In this document: positions 10,366-20,500 of the stretch, piece by piece
How the letters are laid out: each line of letters begins with the position of its first letter
Numbering within the stretch: the first letter of the stretch is position 1
Assembly (NCBI GenBank): GCA_946902875.1
Contig: OX336349.1
Location: forward strand, 11,121,891-11,185,890
Reading direction: 5' to 3'
DNA: 64,000 nucleotides
Source: Nematopogon swammerdamellus
Lineage: Eukaryota > Arthropoda > Insecta > Lepidoptera > Adelidae
Translations under genes and position numbers: made by a program
Notes under the pieces: model-generated
What the model was told of the DNA's origin: nothing
Seen by the model: only the letters and a program-made list of their open reading frames with translations
Database searches by the model: none

Positions 10366-10965
10366 AAATCCGGCCAAGTGCGAGTCGAACTCGTGCACCG
10401 AGGGTTCCGTATCGCCATGTCACGGTCAGCGCCACTCACGCCATCTATGTATTAGTTAAAATGCTTCATACTCTTTCCGATAGTTGGCGTGCATACACTT
10501 TTTAGTTTCTTGTATGGTAACCCCGTGATTTTTTTACTTTTTCTTATTTTTGTATATTGTATATTGTTTATTAAGCATTCATTAGACAGCATGACTGTAC
10601 TCGAATTTGTTACAATTTGTTCTATCCGGTTCGATTACACCCACGAAGAAGAACCGGTAAGAAACTTCGCATGGCTTTTTTTTTCTATAATCATTTTTAC
10701 AAGCATTTAGTGACTATCCACATAATAACACCGCCTACAGTCGATTGAAAATACAGCTTGAGAGCAAGATCAAAGACAGATGTTTGTTTTTTGTTTAGAT
10801 TTTTATTATTTGTTATTATATCGGCCATAATAAATAACACATATTCTGTGAACATTTCAACGGGCTACCTATTACGGTTCAAGAGATACAGCCCTCGACA
10901 GACAGACAGACAGACGGCGTAGGCTTAGTAATAGGGTCCCGTACGACGGATACGAAACCCTAAAA
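10366..10965 (+). mobile_element. (CAGA)n-containing interspersed repeat, full copy
   Basis: Starts with ATCCGGCCAAGTGCGAGTCG and GAGGGTTCCGTATCGCCATG. It passes through GCGCCACTCACGCCATCTAT, TATATCGGCCATAATA and CAACGGGCTACCTATTACGG, then a (CAGA)n tract, and ends CGTAGGCTTAGTAATAGGG and GAAACCCTAAA. Other copies: 13143-13890 (-), 14531-14660 (+, 3' part) and 63190-63574 (+). GAGTCGAACTC near the start resembles a polymerase III B box. This is a widespread lepidopteran repeat type without its own protein; short open frames within it are not genes. Confidence 0.7.
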
Positions 10966-11368
10966 CATGAATGGATGCGCTGTCTCATACAAAGTAGATA
11001 GGAAACAAAGTGATGATAATATTAGTTTTACTCTTTCCGCTTTAGTATCGCGGAAACCTGAACTCACATTACCTACAGCCGCTCGCATGTAATAGCTGAA
11101 ATGAAACACTGCAGGCACTATAAGCACGGAACTCGTAAATTGTGAACATACATACTGGCTGCGCGCTAACTGTCAACCGTCCGAGGTTACGCGCTGGCTG
11201 GTGCTTACATACTCACAAAGTGTACTGTAATTACCCATTTCTGAATAATGCGAACCGTGCGAATAATTACTACTTTAAGCGGCTGCAACTTACTACAAAC
11301 TGTAAAAGTATTCGTAAAAGGTAACGTTTTATTGGCGATCAACAAGCCATTAGCTGCCCCTCTGATTC
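10966..11368. other. unassigned AT-rich stretch
   Basis: Lies between the (CAGA)n repeat and a SINE. Short open frames overlap on both strands, none with features of a gene. No repeat partner seen in the window. Confidence 0.5.
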
Positions 11369-11780
11369 TTTTTTTTTTTTTATGTAATCCGGTATGGGTG
11401 GCTGAGTCAGAGGGGTCAAAGCACGTGCTCTGACCAGCCAATATCACCTCCGAGAAGGTAGGTGCCATACCGGAGACTTCCCTGGATTGCTGGCTATACT
11501 GGACTAGAGGAGAACACAACCGAGGCTGCTATGCGGCCATCTTACATCCAGTATGGTGGTACCAACCCAGTCGGCTACAATTTGAGGCTACCACCTAGTA
11601 AGGGGCAAGGGAAAGGACCTACAGTTTTACACCGGTTCCGAACGGTGAAGCAGCAGGTGAAGGTATGCACGTAAATTTTTTCGTCAGAAAAAACTCATTG
11701 GTACACGCCGACCGGATTCGAACCTCGGACCTCCCGCATGAGAAGCCGATGCCCAAACCACTCGGCCACCCGCCGCCGCT
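11369..11780 (-). mobile_element. SINE with tRNA-Ser/Leu-like head
   Basis: Read from 11780 on the minus strand: GGGTGGCCGAGTGGTTTGG (A box, 11753-11770) and GGTTCGAATCC (B box, 11714-11724). The body then contains ACTGTAGGTCCTTTCCC, CTAGGTGGTAGCC, GGTTGGTACCACC and CATAGCAGCC, and it ends in CCGGATTACATA with a run of A. A second, internally deleted copy lies at 13231-13529. Part of the body (the CTAGGTGGTAG segment) is shared with the tRNA/5S-headed SINE, so the two families probably exchanged modules. Confidence 0.75.
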
Positions 11781-11857
11781 TAACGTCAAATTCTTACTTT
11801 GAACTGTGAAGCACTCAGTTGAAGCTGCAATAGGAAAGTAGCTGTCCGACAAGTGAC

Positions 11858-12130
11858 ATACATACATAACACACGCTGTATCCCGACCCCGACAACCGGG
11901 GTAATCGGTGTTTTACTGCAAGAACTTTGGTGAATTACAGCACAACACCGACCACCACGTTTAACAAAGTAAGATAACGATCAAGCAGCAAGTAAGGCAC
12001 GAAACCACCTTATGCGTGGCTGACCTGTCGCCCTTTAGCACGGCATCTTGTCCTTATCCCTTAGTCGCCTTTTACGACATGCACGGAGAGAGATGCGGTG
12101 GGTCTATACTTTTCAAGTACCGACCTCATA
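11858..12130 (-). repeat. interspersed repeat (CACTGCATCTCTCCCC family), inverted copy
   Basis: This is the reverse complement of the unit at 991-1281, diverged. It contains the complements of GTCGGGATACAGCGTG, CGTGGTGGTCGGTGTTGT and CTAAAGGGCGACAGG. Comparison of the two copies shows several small indels. Confidence 0.6.
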
Positions 12131-12222
12131 CGATACAAGTCCGACAAGTGAATGCGCCTGTAATACTGTACGACGTACATACATTTTATTTTACAAGCTT
12201 TTATTATTAACTAGGTTAGGTA

Positions 12223-12271
12223 GAACGTTGGCTAGAGGAGTGACTTATTTACGACACCCCAGCCAACGTTC
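12223..12271. repeat. short inverted repeat
   Basis: GAACGTTGGCT (12223-12233) is exactly complemented by AGCCAACGTTC (12261-12271) with a 27-bp spacer. No target duplication seen. Confidence 0.6.
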
Positions 12272-13058
12272 AGGTAGGTAGTGATATCCTGAATGCTCTA
12301 TCGCTACTGCAGACACGTCAAAGATGGCATTCTCGGCATTCTCAACGGTTGACTAACTATGTTGCGAGATCTTTCTCTGGAATGCTTAGATATTGATTTA
12401 TACTCCCTATAACAGTTATGCTGTACTAGATTCTGACCGCGTTAAAGTTTAACATAAGACGAGACGGAAGTTAACTTTCTCCATAGAAAATCGTCTTTCG
12501 GCACTTATGTTTTCTAGCCCCCTAAACCAGTGGCGGTTCCCCAGGTGAAGCAAGTGAAGCACCGCCTCACTTAATTATCTTGAAAGTAAAGAAAAAAAAA
12601 ACATTTCAAAATATCAAGAAAGAAAACTTAAAATCCGAACTGATCACAATATTAGCGCGGCGGCGGCGCGGAGGAAGCGGAGGCGGCTGGTGCGACGCGC
12701 GCGACGTAATACGTTAAAGATGTGTTAGTGCATCAACACCACCAACACAGCACGCACACACACACAGACGTGCCGTGTGACGTGTCACGTACGGCATGGC
12801 TTATGGTGACTCACCCCGGTCCGGTGCGGCGACGAATCGCTTATTTTGATATCGCTTCACCAAGCGTAAAGACAACAGGTTGACCTGGAGGCTTTGGATG
12901 TAGGGAGCAGCTGAGGCTCTGATAAATGGCGCCGAACGAGACATCTATATCCAATTAAAAGAATGCAGAGCGAGATGGGGCGATTCACGTTTTCTATAAG
13001 TCGGTTTGTTTTACCTCCGTGATTAACATGATGGCGAAATTCGCATTAGTTAGGGTAA

Positions 13059-13125
13059 GTTTCATTGCTCAATGGTATATGCTTCGCTTTTCAATTTAGT
13101 GACGTTGGTTCGTATCTCACTTTTG
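13059..13125 (+). mobile_element. tRNA-derived SINE head
   Basis: TTGCTCAATGGTATATGC (13065-13082) fits an A box and GGTTCGTATCTCA (13108-13120) a degenerate B box. The spacing is tRNA-like but acceptor pairing is poor. It lies inside the hAT-like element, directly before the (CAGA)n repeat. Confidence 0.4.
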
Positions 13126-13230
13126 CGAATTCTTTTTTTTTGTTTTTAGGGTTCCGTATCCGGTGCGGGACCCTATTACTAAGCCTACGCCATCTGTCTG
13201 TCTGTCTGTCTGTCCGTCCGTCCGTCTGTC

Positions 13231-13529
13231 TTTTTTTTTATGTAATCCGGTATGGGTGGCTGAGCCGGAGGGGCCAAAGCGCATGCTCCGACCAGCCAAT
13301 ATCACCTCCGAGAAGGTAGGTGCCATACCGGAGACTTCCCTGGATTGCTGGCTATACTGGACTAGAGGAGAACACAGCCGAGGCTGCTATGCGGCAGCAG
13401 CAGGTGTAGGTATGCATGCACGTAAATTTTTTCGTCAGAAAAAAACTCATTGTTACACGCCGACCGGATTCGAACCTCGCACCTCTCGCATTTGAAGCCA
13501 ATGCCCAAACCACTCGGCCACCCGCCGCT
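13231..13529 (-). mobile_element. SINE (tRNA-Ser/Leu-like head) with 24-bp target duplication
   Basis: Same family as 11369-11780, but about 112 bp of the body is missing between CTATGCGG and CAGCAGCAGG. The A tail is at 13231 and the tRNA-like head at 13480-13529. A 24-bp direct repeat of the host microsatellite borders it (13207-13230 and 13530-13553). A duplication of this length with an A tail indicates LINE-mediated target-primed insertion. Confidence 0.85.
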
Positions 13530-13683
13530 TGTCTGTCCGTCCGTCCGTCTGTCCGAGGCCTGTATCTCTTGAACCGTAATTGGTAGCCCGTTGAAATGTT
13601 CACAGAAAATGTGTTATTATGGCCGATATAACAAAAAATAATGAAAATAAGAAAAAAGTAAAAAATTCACGGGGGTTCCCATA

Positions 13684-13739
13684 GATGGCGCGCGCGCATA
13701 CACTTTTTGGTTTCAAAAAGTGTATGCGCGCGCGCCATC
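13684..13739. repeat. palindrome with about 25-bp arms
   Basis: GATGGCGCGCGCGCATACAC and its complement GTGTATGCGCGCGCGCCATC, extended by five T/A bases, pair perfectly around a 6-bp loop. It lies within the inverted (CAGA)n repeat. The other copies carry only one arm-like ATACACTTTTT segment, so the palindrome is a local change. Confidence 0.85.
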
Positions 13740-13775
13740 TACCAAATAGATGATGAATCATTTTCTAATCTGAAG

Positions 13776-13819
13776 TATTTCATAACACGCCATCTAGATG
13801 GCGTGGCGTGTTATGAAAT
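13776..13819. repeat. second palindrome (CATAACACGCC arms)
   Basis: ATTTCATAACACGCC (13776-13790) pairs with GGCGTGTTATGAAAT (13805-13819). Its centre, ATCTAGATGGCGT, is partly self-complementary. It lies 37 bp after the first palindrome. Confidence 0.8.
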
Positions 13820-14015
13820 TCATCTAGTGGCGCTAGCCGTGACATGGCGATACGGTACCCTCGGTGCGCGATTCGATAGTAGTTTTTGGAAGTATTGTTA
13901 GGGCCAAAAAAAATTAGGTTTAGGTTTTTCAATTTATCATAAAGTAATAGCAATGTAGGTGGATTTTTAGTCGCCTCACTAAGATTTATAGGTCAAAGCC
14001 GCCACTGCCCTAAAC

Positions 14016-14492
14016 CTTATCCGATTATTACCAATTTTTTTTTCTTGACTTAAGGACAGTCCAATCTACGTTCATGTCCCGTTCCTTTTTGTCTAGATGA
14101 AATATACCTAGGTACAACAACGGAGCTAAAAATGTGTATTTCGACGGAAATTTTTATTTTTTATTTTTTGTTGTAATGAAGTTGATTAAGCTTTATTGAG
14201 TCATCACTTTAGATATTCAAAAAACAAAAAGACAACATAGATTCGACTGTCCTTATTGAATCCAAAGAAAGAATTGTAAAAATCGGATATTGTTGATATA
14301 AAACATAAATGCCAAAAAACGATTTTGTATGGAGGAAGTTAACTTCCGTTTCGCCTTAACGGTAATTATGATTTAAAAAAAATCCGACTGTGATGTTTTC
14401 CGATTGCATTGATTAATTTCCGGCCGACATTCGTCAATGAGTTCTTTCAGAATGAAAAATTTACGTTCATACCTGCTCTTGCTGCTTTACCG
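14016..14492. other. unassigned stretch
   Basis: AT-rich flank of the hAT-like element. No gene, RNA or repeat partner recognised. Confidence 0.45.
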
Positions 14493-14660
14493 TTCGGAAC
14501 CGGTTTAAAACTGTAGGTCCTTTCCCTTGCTGTTTTATTCGTTGTTATATTCGCCATAATAACACATATTCTGTGAAAATTTTAACCGGCTACGTATTAC
14601 GATTCAAGAGATACAGCCCTCAGACAGACAGACGGACGGATCAAGGTAAGTAGACAGACA
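14493..14660 (+). repeat. fused SINE and (CAGA)n repeat fragments
   Basis: A fragment of the SINE body (CCGTTCGGAACCGGT, then ACTGTAGGTCCTTTCCC; about 14493-14530) joins directly to the 3' half of the (CAGA)n repeat (TTGTTATATTCGCCATAATA to the CAGACAGACGG tract). The join suggests one element inserted into, or was deleted against, the other. Confidence 0.6.
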
Positions 14661-15239
14661 GGCATAATATAGACGTTGCAATGTATAGAGGCAGAGAAGA
14701 GAACATAATTTTATTACATTGCCACTGGACATCATTCCTCCCGTTTCCTCGTCAAATTTTCCACCACTGGCGGAGCAAAGCCTTTGAAAAGAAAAACCCA
14801 GGCACAAGTACGACAAATGATTGATGAGCGGTCAGCTTTGTTCGACGGCTTTTACGTATAATTTCCCGGATAAAATGAGCCCATTCATGTGAGCCCTACG
14901 ACGCGGTCTCGGCACCGGCGGAGGTGCAATAATTTTATTTGTAACCCCACAGAGGAATCCCCCTGGAGGCTGGGGGAACGGCCGCCGCCGTCGCGCTGAT
15001 CGCTGTTCTGTGATTTAAACCCGCAATCACTTCAAGGTTGATATTTATTGTGTGACGGTACATAGTAAACTAACATTTTTGGCTTTTTAAGGGGCCGGGG
15101 TTTAAATTTGTAATTTAACTTTTGTTTCAAGCTTTTTTAAAGTGAAAATAAAACCGCAGGCAAACCGGTCCACTTTTTAAGATATTATGTTTTTCATTAC
15201 TTAATTATTTCATTACTTTAATTACTTGATTACAAACAT
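14661..15239. other. unassigned stretch
   Basis: Mixed composition with a GC-rich patch near 14890-15000. No gene or repeat family recognised. Confidence 0.4.
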
Positions 15240-15249
15240 AGCTAAGAAC

Positions 15250-15415
15250 TATTCCGATTAAACCATCTTTGTAATAAAAAACCGCATCCCAATCGGCCCA
15301 TCCGTTTCGTAGCTACGATGCCACAGACAGACGACACACCCATGCACACATACACACACAAGTTAAACTTATAACCCCCTCCGTTTGCGTCACTTTGCGT
15401 CGGGTTAAAAATAAT
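15250..15415 (+). repeat. interspersed repeat 3' region (AACCGCATCCCAATCGG)
   Basis: The segment has AACCGCATCCCAATCGGCC, CCGTTTCGTAGCTACGATG, a CA-rich run, and GTTAAACTTATAACCCCC followed by GCGTCGGGTTAAAAA. This arrangement is common at the 3' ends of lepidopteran retroelements. No coding sequence is attached. Confidence 0.5.
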
Positions 15416-15439
15416 AAATACATTACTGTGTGAGGCTGG

Positions 15440-15660
15440 TACTTTTTTTCGGTCCAGTTCAGTGTAACCGGCACGAGGAAAGCAAGGCACCGAGTTCACC
15501 AAGATGTGATGCACTGACATCGCGGATGTACTAGACATAGGTCACAGTACCAACCTTGTCGGGTTCCATTAAATTGAATAAAATAAAATGTTGAAATATC
15601 GGCCGTGTGGGGCTGGTACTTAAAATAATAGCCGCACTGCATCTCTCCCCGTGCAATATC
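15440..15660 (+). repeat. diverged SINE 3' part plus CACTGCATCTCTCCCC fragment
   Basis: GGTCCAGTTCAGTGTAACCG, CACTGACATCGCGGATGT and CGGGTTCCATTAAA match the 3' half of the tRNA/5S-headed SINE with many changes. It is followed by GTGTGGGGCTGGTAC and CACTGCATCTCTCCCCGTGC, the start of the other interspersed repeat. Confidence 0.55.
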
Positions 15661-18079
15661 GAAAACTACGAAAATTGTACTTTCAAGTTAAATTCTCTTG
15701 AGAAGCATAAATTGTTTCAATACAAGACCCTCGTAGAAATATACATAGATATTTATCCTTACAACAATCGTAGCAAATTTTAATGTATAGTGTGATTTTC
15801 GCGCAAACGTTCGTCGTTGGCGCGACGTATCAGCCACCGCACGAGTAGAATGAATCTCGCACCTATTTACATCTGCATACGGTTCGTGTTTCAATCATCA
15901 GTGCTCGGGTAGCACGGTTTGAGTCTTGTTCCGCCTTAAAGCTGTTTGACATGATTAGAGCAAAACTTTATGCCGTCTCCGCTCCGTTCAGCAACAAATT
16001 GACAGAAAGGGGTCCGCTTCGCGCTGTGTCTAGTCGAGTTACAAAGCGACCGCGGACACATTTGAATATTTAAATTAACAATTCAGCAAGACTAACACTT
16101 TACGTGAATAAATGTATGAATAAGTTATTATTGAAATGAAGCTCCGGACTCAGTACGGAGTAAAGAAACTCCGGAAATGCTAAACATTGCTACCCTTTTT
16201 AGGCCATTTAATAAAGGTTGTGAAGCATGCACTAATTCGGCTACCCACGAAAGGTTTACATCTATGTAGTAATTAATATATTTCTTTCATTTGTCCCCTT
16301 TCCACCTCCGCACAACACGCACTGGGCAGGGATTGCATCTCTATACGCTTTGAGACATTATGCTCTTTTCTATTTCTAACATGCAAAATTATTAGTTTGT
16401 TACCTCGCCGATTCGCTATGAAATTTGACTAAGTTATTCTTTATATGCTTTCAGATTGTTTATTCTATTTGCGTCAGATTTGATTTATAATCAAATCTAG
16501 TCGTTCAAACTCCACATTGCCCACCAAGCACGACGGGGACGTTCAGCTTGAATGTTTGGTGCCTAAAACTACCATGCGCATATCATTAAACCTATGTTAA
16601 TCTATTACTTAGAGCTAATCTAGTACGCTTAATCTAATTGTAGGCGATCGACTCAAAGGAATTCAGTCCTTCAACTTTCCTCGTAGAAAATCAACCTAGA
16701 ACGACCTCCAGGAAATGACAATGCTACCAAGTGAGAACAGGGTGCACAGCACTCCCCTTTACGTAAAGGTCGCAGTTAATTCCCCCCAAGTAGGTTTAAA
16801 ACATCTTCCGAATCGACAGACCTTCTATTTTAGCTTATTATACTTAAACCTAAACCATGCATTTAATGTAAATGGGTTCTCCTTTGCGTGATACACTTTC
16901 CAGGTGAGTTACAGATAACAAAGAATACAGTGCTATCTTTCACTACGACCTGTCGTGTTTACGCTGGTTGTGAGAAATTCCTGAGCTCGTTCCGATGGTG
17001 GAAATTCTTTACAGCTGCATGGTAATGATGGTGATGTATCCTTTACCGCTGCGCAGCAATGTTGGTGATATATGTCGCACGTCACGGCGATTCCTTGAAG
17101 TCCGTGAAACACTCAGCCAGATGATTTGCAGTGGTTCCTGTAATCATACGTCTAGGCCGCCGATGGCTTTGAGCTAATTTCGCGCGCCGTTTTTGAGCAA
17201 AGTTTACGCTGTCCCTCGCTGTTAAGTTTGGTAACGCGCCGAGAACAATAGTACGCAACCGAGTAATTGTCTTACGTTCGCGGATTAATAAATTGGCCGC
17301 CGAAATAAATTGACGCTTCGGTGGAAAACCGCACGCAAGCGCGACCCTCGGAAGTGATGAGTCTCGATGGAATATTTTTACTTGAAACATGCAACTTAGC
17401 TGACAAACTCCTTTCGTTCCGCTCCCAGCTCACACGATCCTGCCAGGCAACCGCTCCTGTGATGTCTGCACACAGCCTCACACACTTAACCATCACTTCT
17501 ATAAAAGGTCCACTCCTTCGCGAGTAACACGGTTAGAGGAGAACCGACCTCAACTCTGCGAACTGTAAAACTGCGATTTTGTTGATTAAATTAAAAAAAT
17601 AAAACCCGACTTATTCGTTCGCCCGCCCGGTCTTCATTCCTCGAAGACAACCGATCAATTCTACTGCACGATCCTGACTGACTCCTGAGGAGCACACCTC
17701 CTTCTTTCCTTGCAAAATGGCCGCAACAGTTCATTTCCCTAATTGGTAGAATATCTGTAGGCCACACCCCTAACTAACGCCATGTTCCGTGTTTATTTAT
17801 TTTTTTGCATCAAGTCCTAAACAGCCATTTTGAAATTCGAAGGGTTTTTATACTGTAATTTTTTTTGAGATTGTGAGATTTTAAGAAATAACACTCAAGA
17901 TTAGCCCATTTCTGAAAAGGGTCCATAATTTTTGTTATAGACGACATTTATTGCCAAGAGTATCAGATTACAGAATCCTGACGCCAAGGGAATTATTTGC
18001 ACGTGTGTGAACCGTGTGAATTTAAAATTCGAAAATATTTTAGATAAGAGGGAACAAATATTATAATTTTTTATGAGAA
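15661..18079. other. stretch without recognisable feature
   Basis: About 2.4 kb of moderately AT-rich DNA. Several overlapping frames at 17080-17530 run on both strands over a GC-richer patch. None has a domain, a splice context or a repeat relation that I can recognise. This may be single-copy non-coding DNA. Confidence 0.4.
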
Positions 18080-18345
18080 GTGTGCGTATGGTGCAAATAC
18101 ACTTTGTATCAGGCGAACACATCTCAGCTTGACTTACCGCGGATGCGTACCAATCTCCCTGCCCACATATTTCCCTCCAAGTATAGTCTCGGGTCGTCCA
18201 AGAGAGGGGTGAATAGGCACCTGTCAGGCCAGCATGGCATTCGCAACCCCGCATACGACCGAATGTCCATGGGCGTCGTTAGACACCTTATGGGTGGGTC
18301 GGCGCAATATGTCGAGCTTTCTGTAAAAACAAATTCTTGATGACG
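18080..18345 (+). pseudogene. LINE ORF2 C-terminal fragment
   Basis: The frame reads FPSKYSLGSSKRGVNRHLSG, then RMSMGVVRHLMGGSA near its end. FP(S)(K/R)Y(S/N)LG...KRGVNR is the typical C-terminal tail of a lepidopteran non-LTR retrotransposon reverse-transcriptase ORF. A related fragment lies at 60870-61400 on the other strand. Reverse transcriptase and endonuclease domains are absent, so the fragment is 5'-truncated and inactive. Confidence 0.65.
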
Positions 18346-18559
18346 AATGACCGAAAAGAAGAAAAAAAAATGGTTGTCGGAACGGATATTCCATCCATTC
18401 TATAAAACATTTTATCCCGTAGCTCTCAAAATAAACAAACTACTTAACTATGAACGTTAAAATAAGAAAATTATGTAGGTTTGCTTATATTTTATTTGCC
18501 TTTTCACCTAAGTAAGGTAAGGAATTTATAGTTTCATATGAATCCCGAACCATGAAGCA

Positions 18560-18708
18560 AGTAAATAGTTCGTGTTTTCCGTCCAGTTCAGTGTAGCCAA
18601 CATGAAATGAAGGAAAGCACTGAGATGGCACCTAGTTCACCCTGTGTTATGGGCTGACATCATGGATGTTGTAAGTGATGTAACCAACCGTGTCAGTTTC
18701 CATTAAAA
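18560..18708 (+). mobile_element. SINE 3' fragment
   Basis: CGTGTTTTCCGTCCAGTTCAG to GTGTCAGTTTCCATT and an A run: the 3' half of the tRNA/5S-headed SINE, 5'-truncated. Confidence 0.7.
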
Positions 18709-19059
18709 AAAGTCACGTTCATGATGGAAGCGCACATAATTATTAGACTCGGAATGAGATGAGGCGCAAGCTGATGAGTTCGAGTTCACTCTCTTGCAAT
18801 CGCAAATGAGGCAAGCTCTTTACTATTAGCTGCCACAAGCGGGCCCGAAAATCTATAAAGAAGAACCCGACAAGAAATGTATAATTGTTATATTACTTAC
18901 ACGATGAACGTTGTCACTATATTGACTTACATAAATCACTGCGATTAATCTGAAACAGAACCTGCTATAATATCAATTAGTGTGCGTCAGCTTGCTGAAT
19001 AACACCCCCTCACCTCCCTCTCCCCGCCTGGAAATATTATAATTGGCCACACCTGCTAC

Positions 19060-19126
19060 ACACGGGACCGGCGGCGCGAACACTCTCACCGCACCCAAGC
19101 CGCACCCAAGCCAAGCGCTCCGACAG
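19060..19126 (+). other. possible non-coding exon (GC-rich, donor)
   Basis: A CpG-rich patch contains a short tandem (GCACCCAAGC twice) and ends CCGACAG then GTAGGT, a good splice donor with GT at 19127. It has no long frame. It could be a 5' UTR exon or a chance match. Confidence 0.15.
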
Positions 19127-20214
19127 GTAGGTAGCGCTTCAAATCAGTTGCTCTCATTTCAATGTACAGTCGGCCTTGAAAGTGAAGGCACATTTGTTAA
19201 ACCATGACACGCAACGGACAAAAAAGGGACTGTAGTAGTTCAATTTTTTTTCTTCAATTTAGGTCATATTTTTGAAGAAGTCGAATCGTAAAGATTGTAC
19301 TCGTAATAATTGTTATACTATAGGGTGTCCCAGAAACCGACGATAATCCTTTAACTGGAGATAGGGCTGCTAATTACCTCTCAGAATATCTAATTTTAGG
19401 TTTAGTAAAAATGGCTTAGTTTTTGAGATATTGTCATTTTTGTAAAAATCCAAAATTTTCTCCCTCAGCTCATTTTTTTAAATGCCACGAGTACAAATGT
19501 AAGATTTTCTTAAATCTAGTTTTTGTCAAATATTTCCGAAAAGTAAGGCTTTCACACGGTATAATTGATTTTTTTATGTTTAATCCTGTTTAGCTGAAAA
19601 ACGACTTAAGAGCCACATGTTAAAAAAATTTCAGCCTCATCCTTTGATTTTGGCCCTTCGCGGTAAAAAAAAAAATTACTACACTAAAGTGGCATTATGC
19701 AAAAAAAATACGCCCATCTAATGTAGTTTTTAAAATGGTACATCACTTACCGCTTTGCCCAATAATTTATGAGATATTGTTATTTAACTGCAAAAAGACC
19801 TTGGAATTTGATAACTGTTCTACCAACTACGAATTGGAATAAAATAAACATTTGAAGTAATTGGTCTTTATTAACCTGTTAAAGTAGATGTTCAAATTGT
19901 TTACAACCTGCACAAATGCTAGCTCGACATCTTCTCACAAATGCCCGGTTGATGCGTCGAACAAGTACTCGATGCAAGTGCAGATACGTCCACCTCCGAT
20001 CCATCTGTGGGGATATGCTTGGTCTAAAAAATTACGCACTTCTCTAGCGTAATGGGTTGGGCAGCCATCATTTTGCAACCACCTCCGTATGACCAATAGG
20101 TACATCTTCTAAAAGGCTCTGAAGCTCCTGTTTCAGAAACTCAAGATAATTCGCCCGTTTAAAGTCTCAATTCAACGGACGTCTTCTTGCCTCCTAGCCA
20201 CTTGCATCCCCACA

Positions 20215-20350
20215 GATAGACCGGACGACGCCTAGATCACCGGATTTAAATCCGTTAGATCTTTATTATTGGGGCTATTAAAAGAAAAAGTTTACGGTAA
20301 ACCGGTGGAAAACTTGATAGAGCTCAAAGAAAGAATTACAGAAAGTTTTT
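20215..20350 (+). pseudogene. transposase fragment (Tc1/mariner superfamily)
   Basis: The frame gives RSPDLNPLDLYYWGY. After a one-base shift it continues LKEKVYGKPVENLIEL. SPDLNPLD carries the last catalytic acid of the DDE/D triad and WGYLK...VY follows it in this family. The frame is broken by the shift, and the N-terminal and first catalytic parts are missing. It sits between the two inverted arms. Confidence 0.75.
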
Positions 20351-20500
20351 TTTTATGTAAACTGACATGGTTGGCTACATCACCTACAACATCCGTGATG
20401 TCAGCCCATAACACCGGGTGAACTTGGTGCCACGTCAGTGCTTCCCTTCGGTCGTGCCGACTATAGTCAACTGGACGGAAAACACAAACTATTTACATAG
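20344..20500 (-). mobile_element. SINE 3' fragment inside the fold-back
   Basis: T-run, then TATGTAAACTGACATGG, GTGATGTCAGCCCATAACAC and CTGGACGGAAAACAC: the inverted 3' half of the tRNA/5S-headed SINE. It interrupts the transposase remnant. Confidence 0.7.

Larger units (their letters stand above)
13143..13890 (-). mobile_element. (CAGA)n-containing interspersed repeat, inverted and interrupted
   Basis: This is the reverse complement of the repeat at 10366-10965: it opens TTTAGGGTTCCGTATCC, enters (TCTG/TCCG)n, is interrupted at 13231-13529 by a SINE, and resumes in the same microsatellite. It continues through CCGTAATTGGTAGCCCGTTG and TATTATGGCCGATATAAC. Its far half contains two unusual palindromes (listed separately). 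Removing the SINE and one target copy gives a continuous repeat. Confidence 0.75.
12528..14007. mobile_element. hAT-like DNA transposon, non-autonomous, with nested insertions
   Basis: The termini are CAGTGGCGG at 12528 and its complement CCGCCACTG ending at 14007. The inner bases stay partly similar. The element is bordered on both sides by the same 8 bp, CCCTAAAC (12520-12527 and 14008-14015). An 8-bp duplication plus CAGTGGCGG-type ends is the signature of the hAT superfamily. No BED zinc finger or RNase-H-fold transposase frame remains. Much of the interior is later insertions: a tRNA-like SINE head (13059-13125) and a (CAGA)n repeat (13143-13890), itself interrupted by a SINE. A CG-rich block (12655-12715) and a (CA)n run are also present. 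Confidence 0.8.

Noticed and set aside
11700..11780. Genuine tRNA-Ser/Leu gene
   Set aside because: A and B boxes are present, but the acceptor stem does not close and the sequence continues into a SINE body with an A tail. A second copy with a target duplication exists.
20344..20500. SINE piece as part of the mariner element
   Set aside because: It is found independently at many other places and interrupts the transposase remnant, so it is a later insertion.
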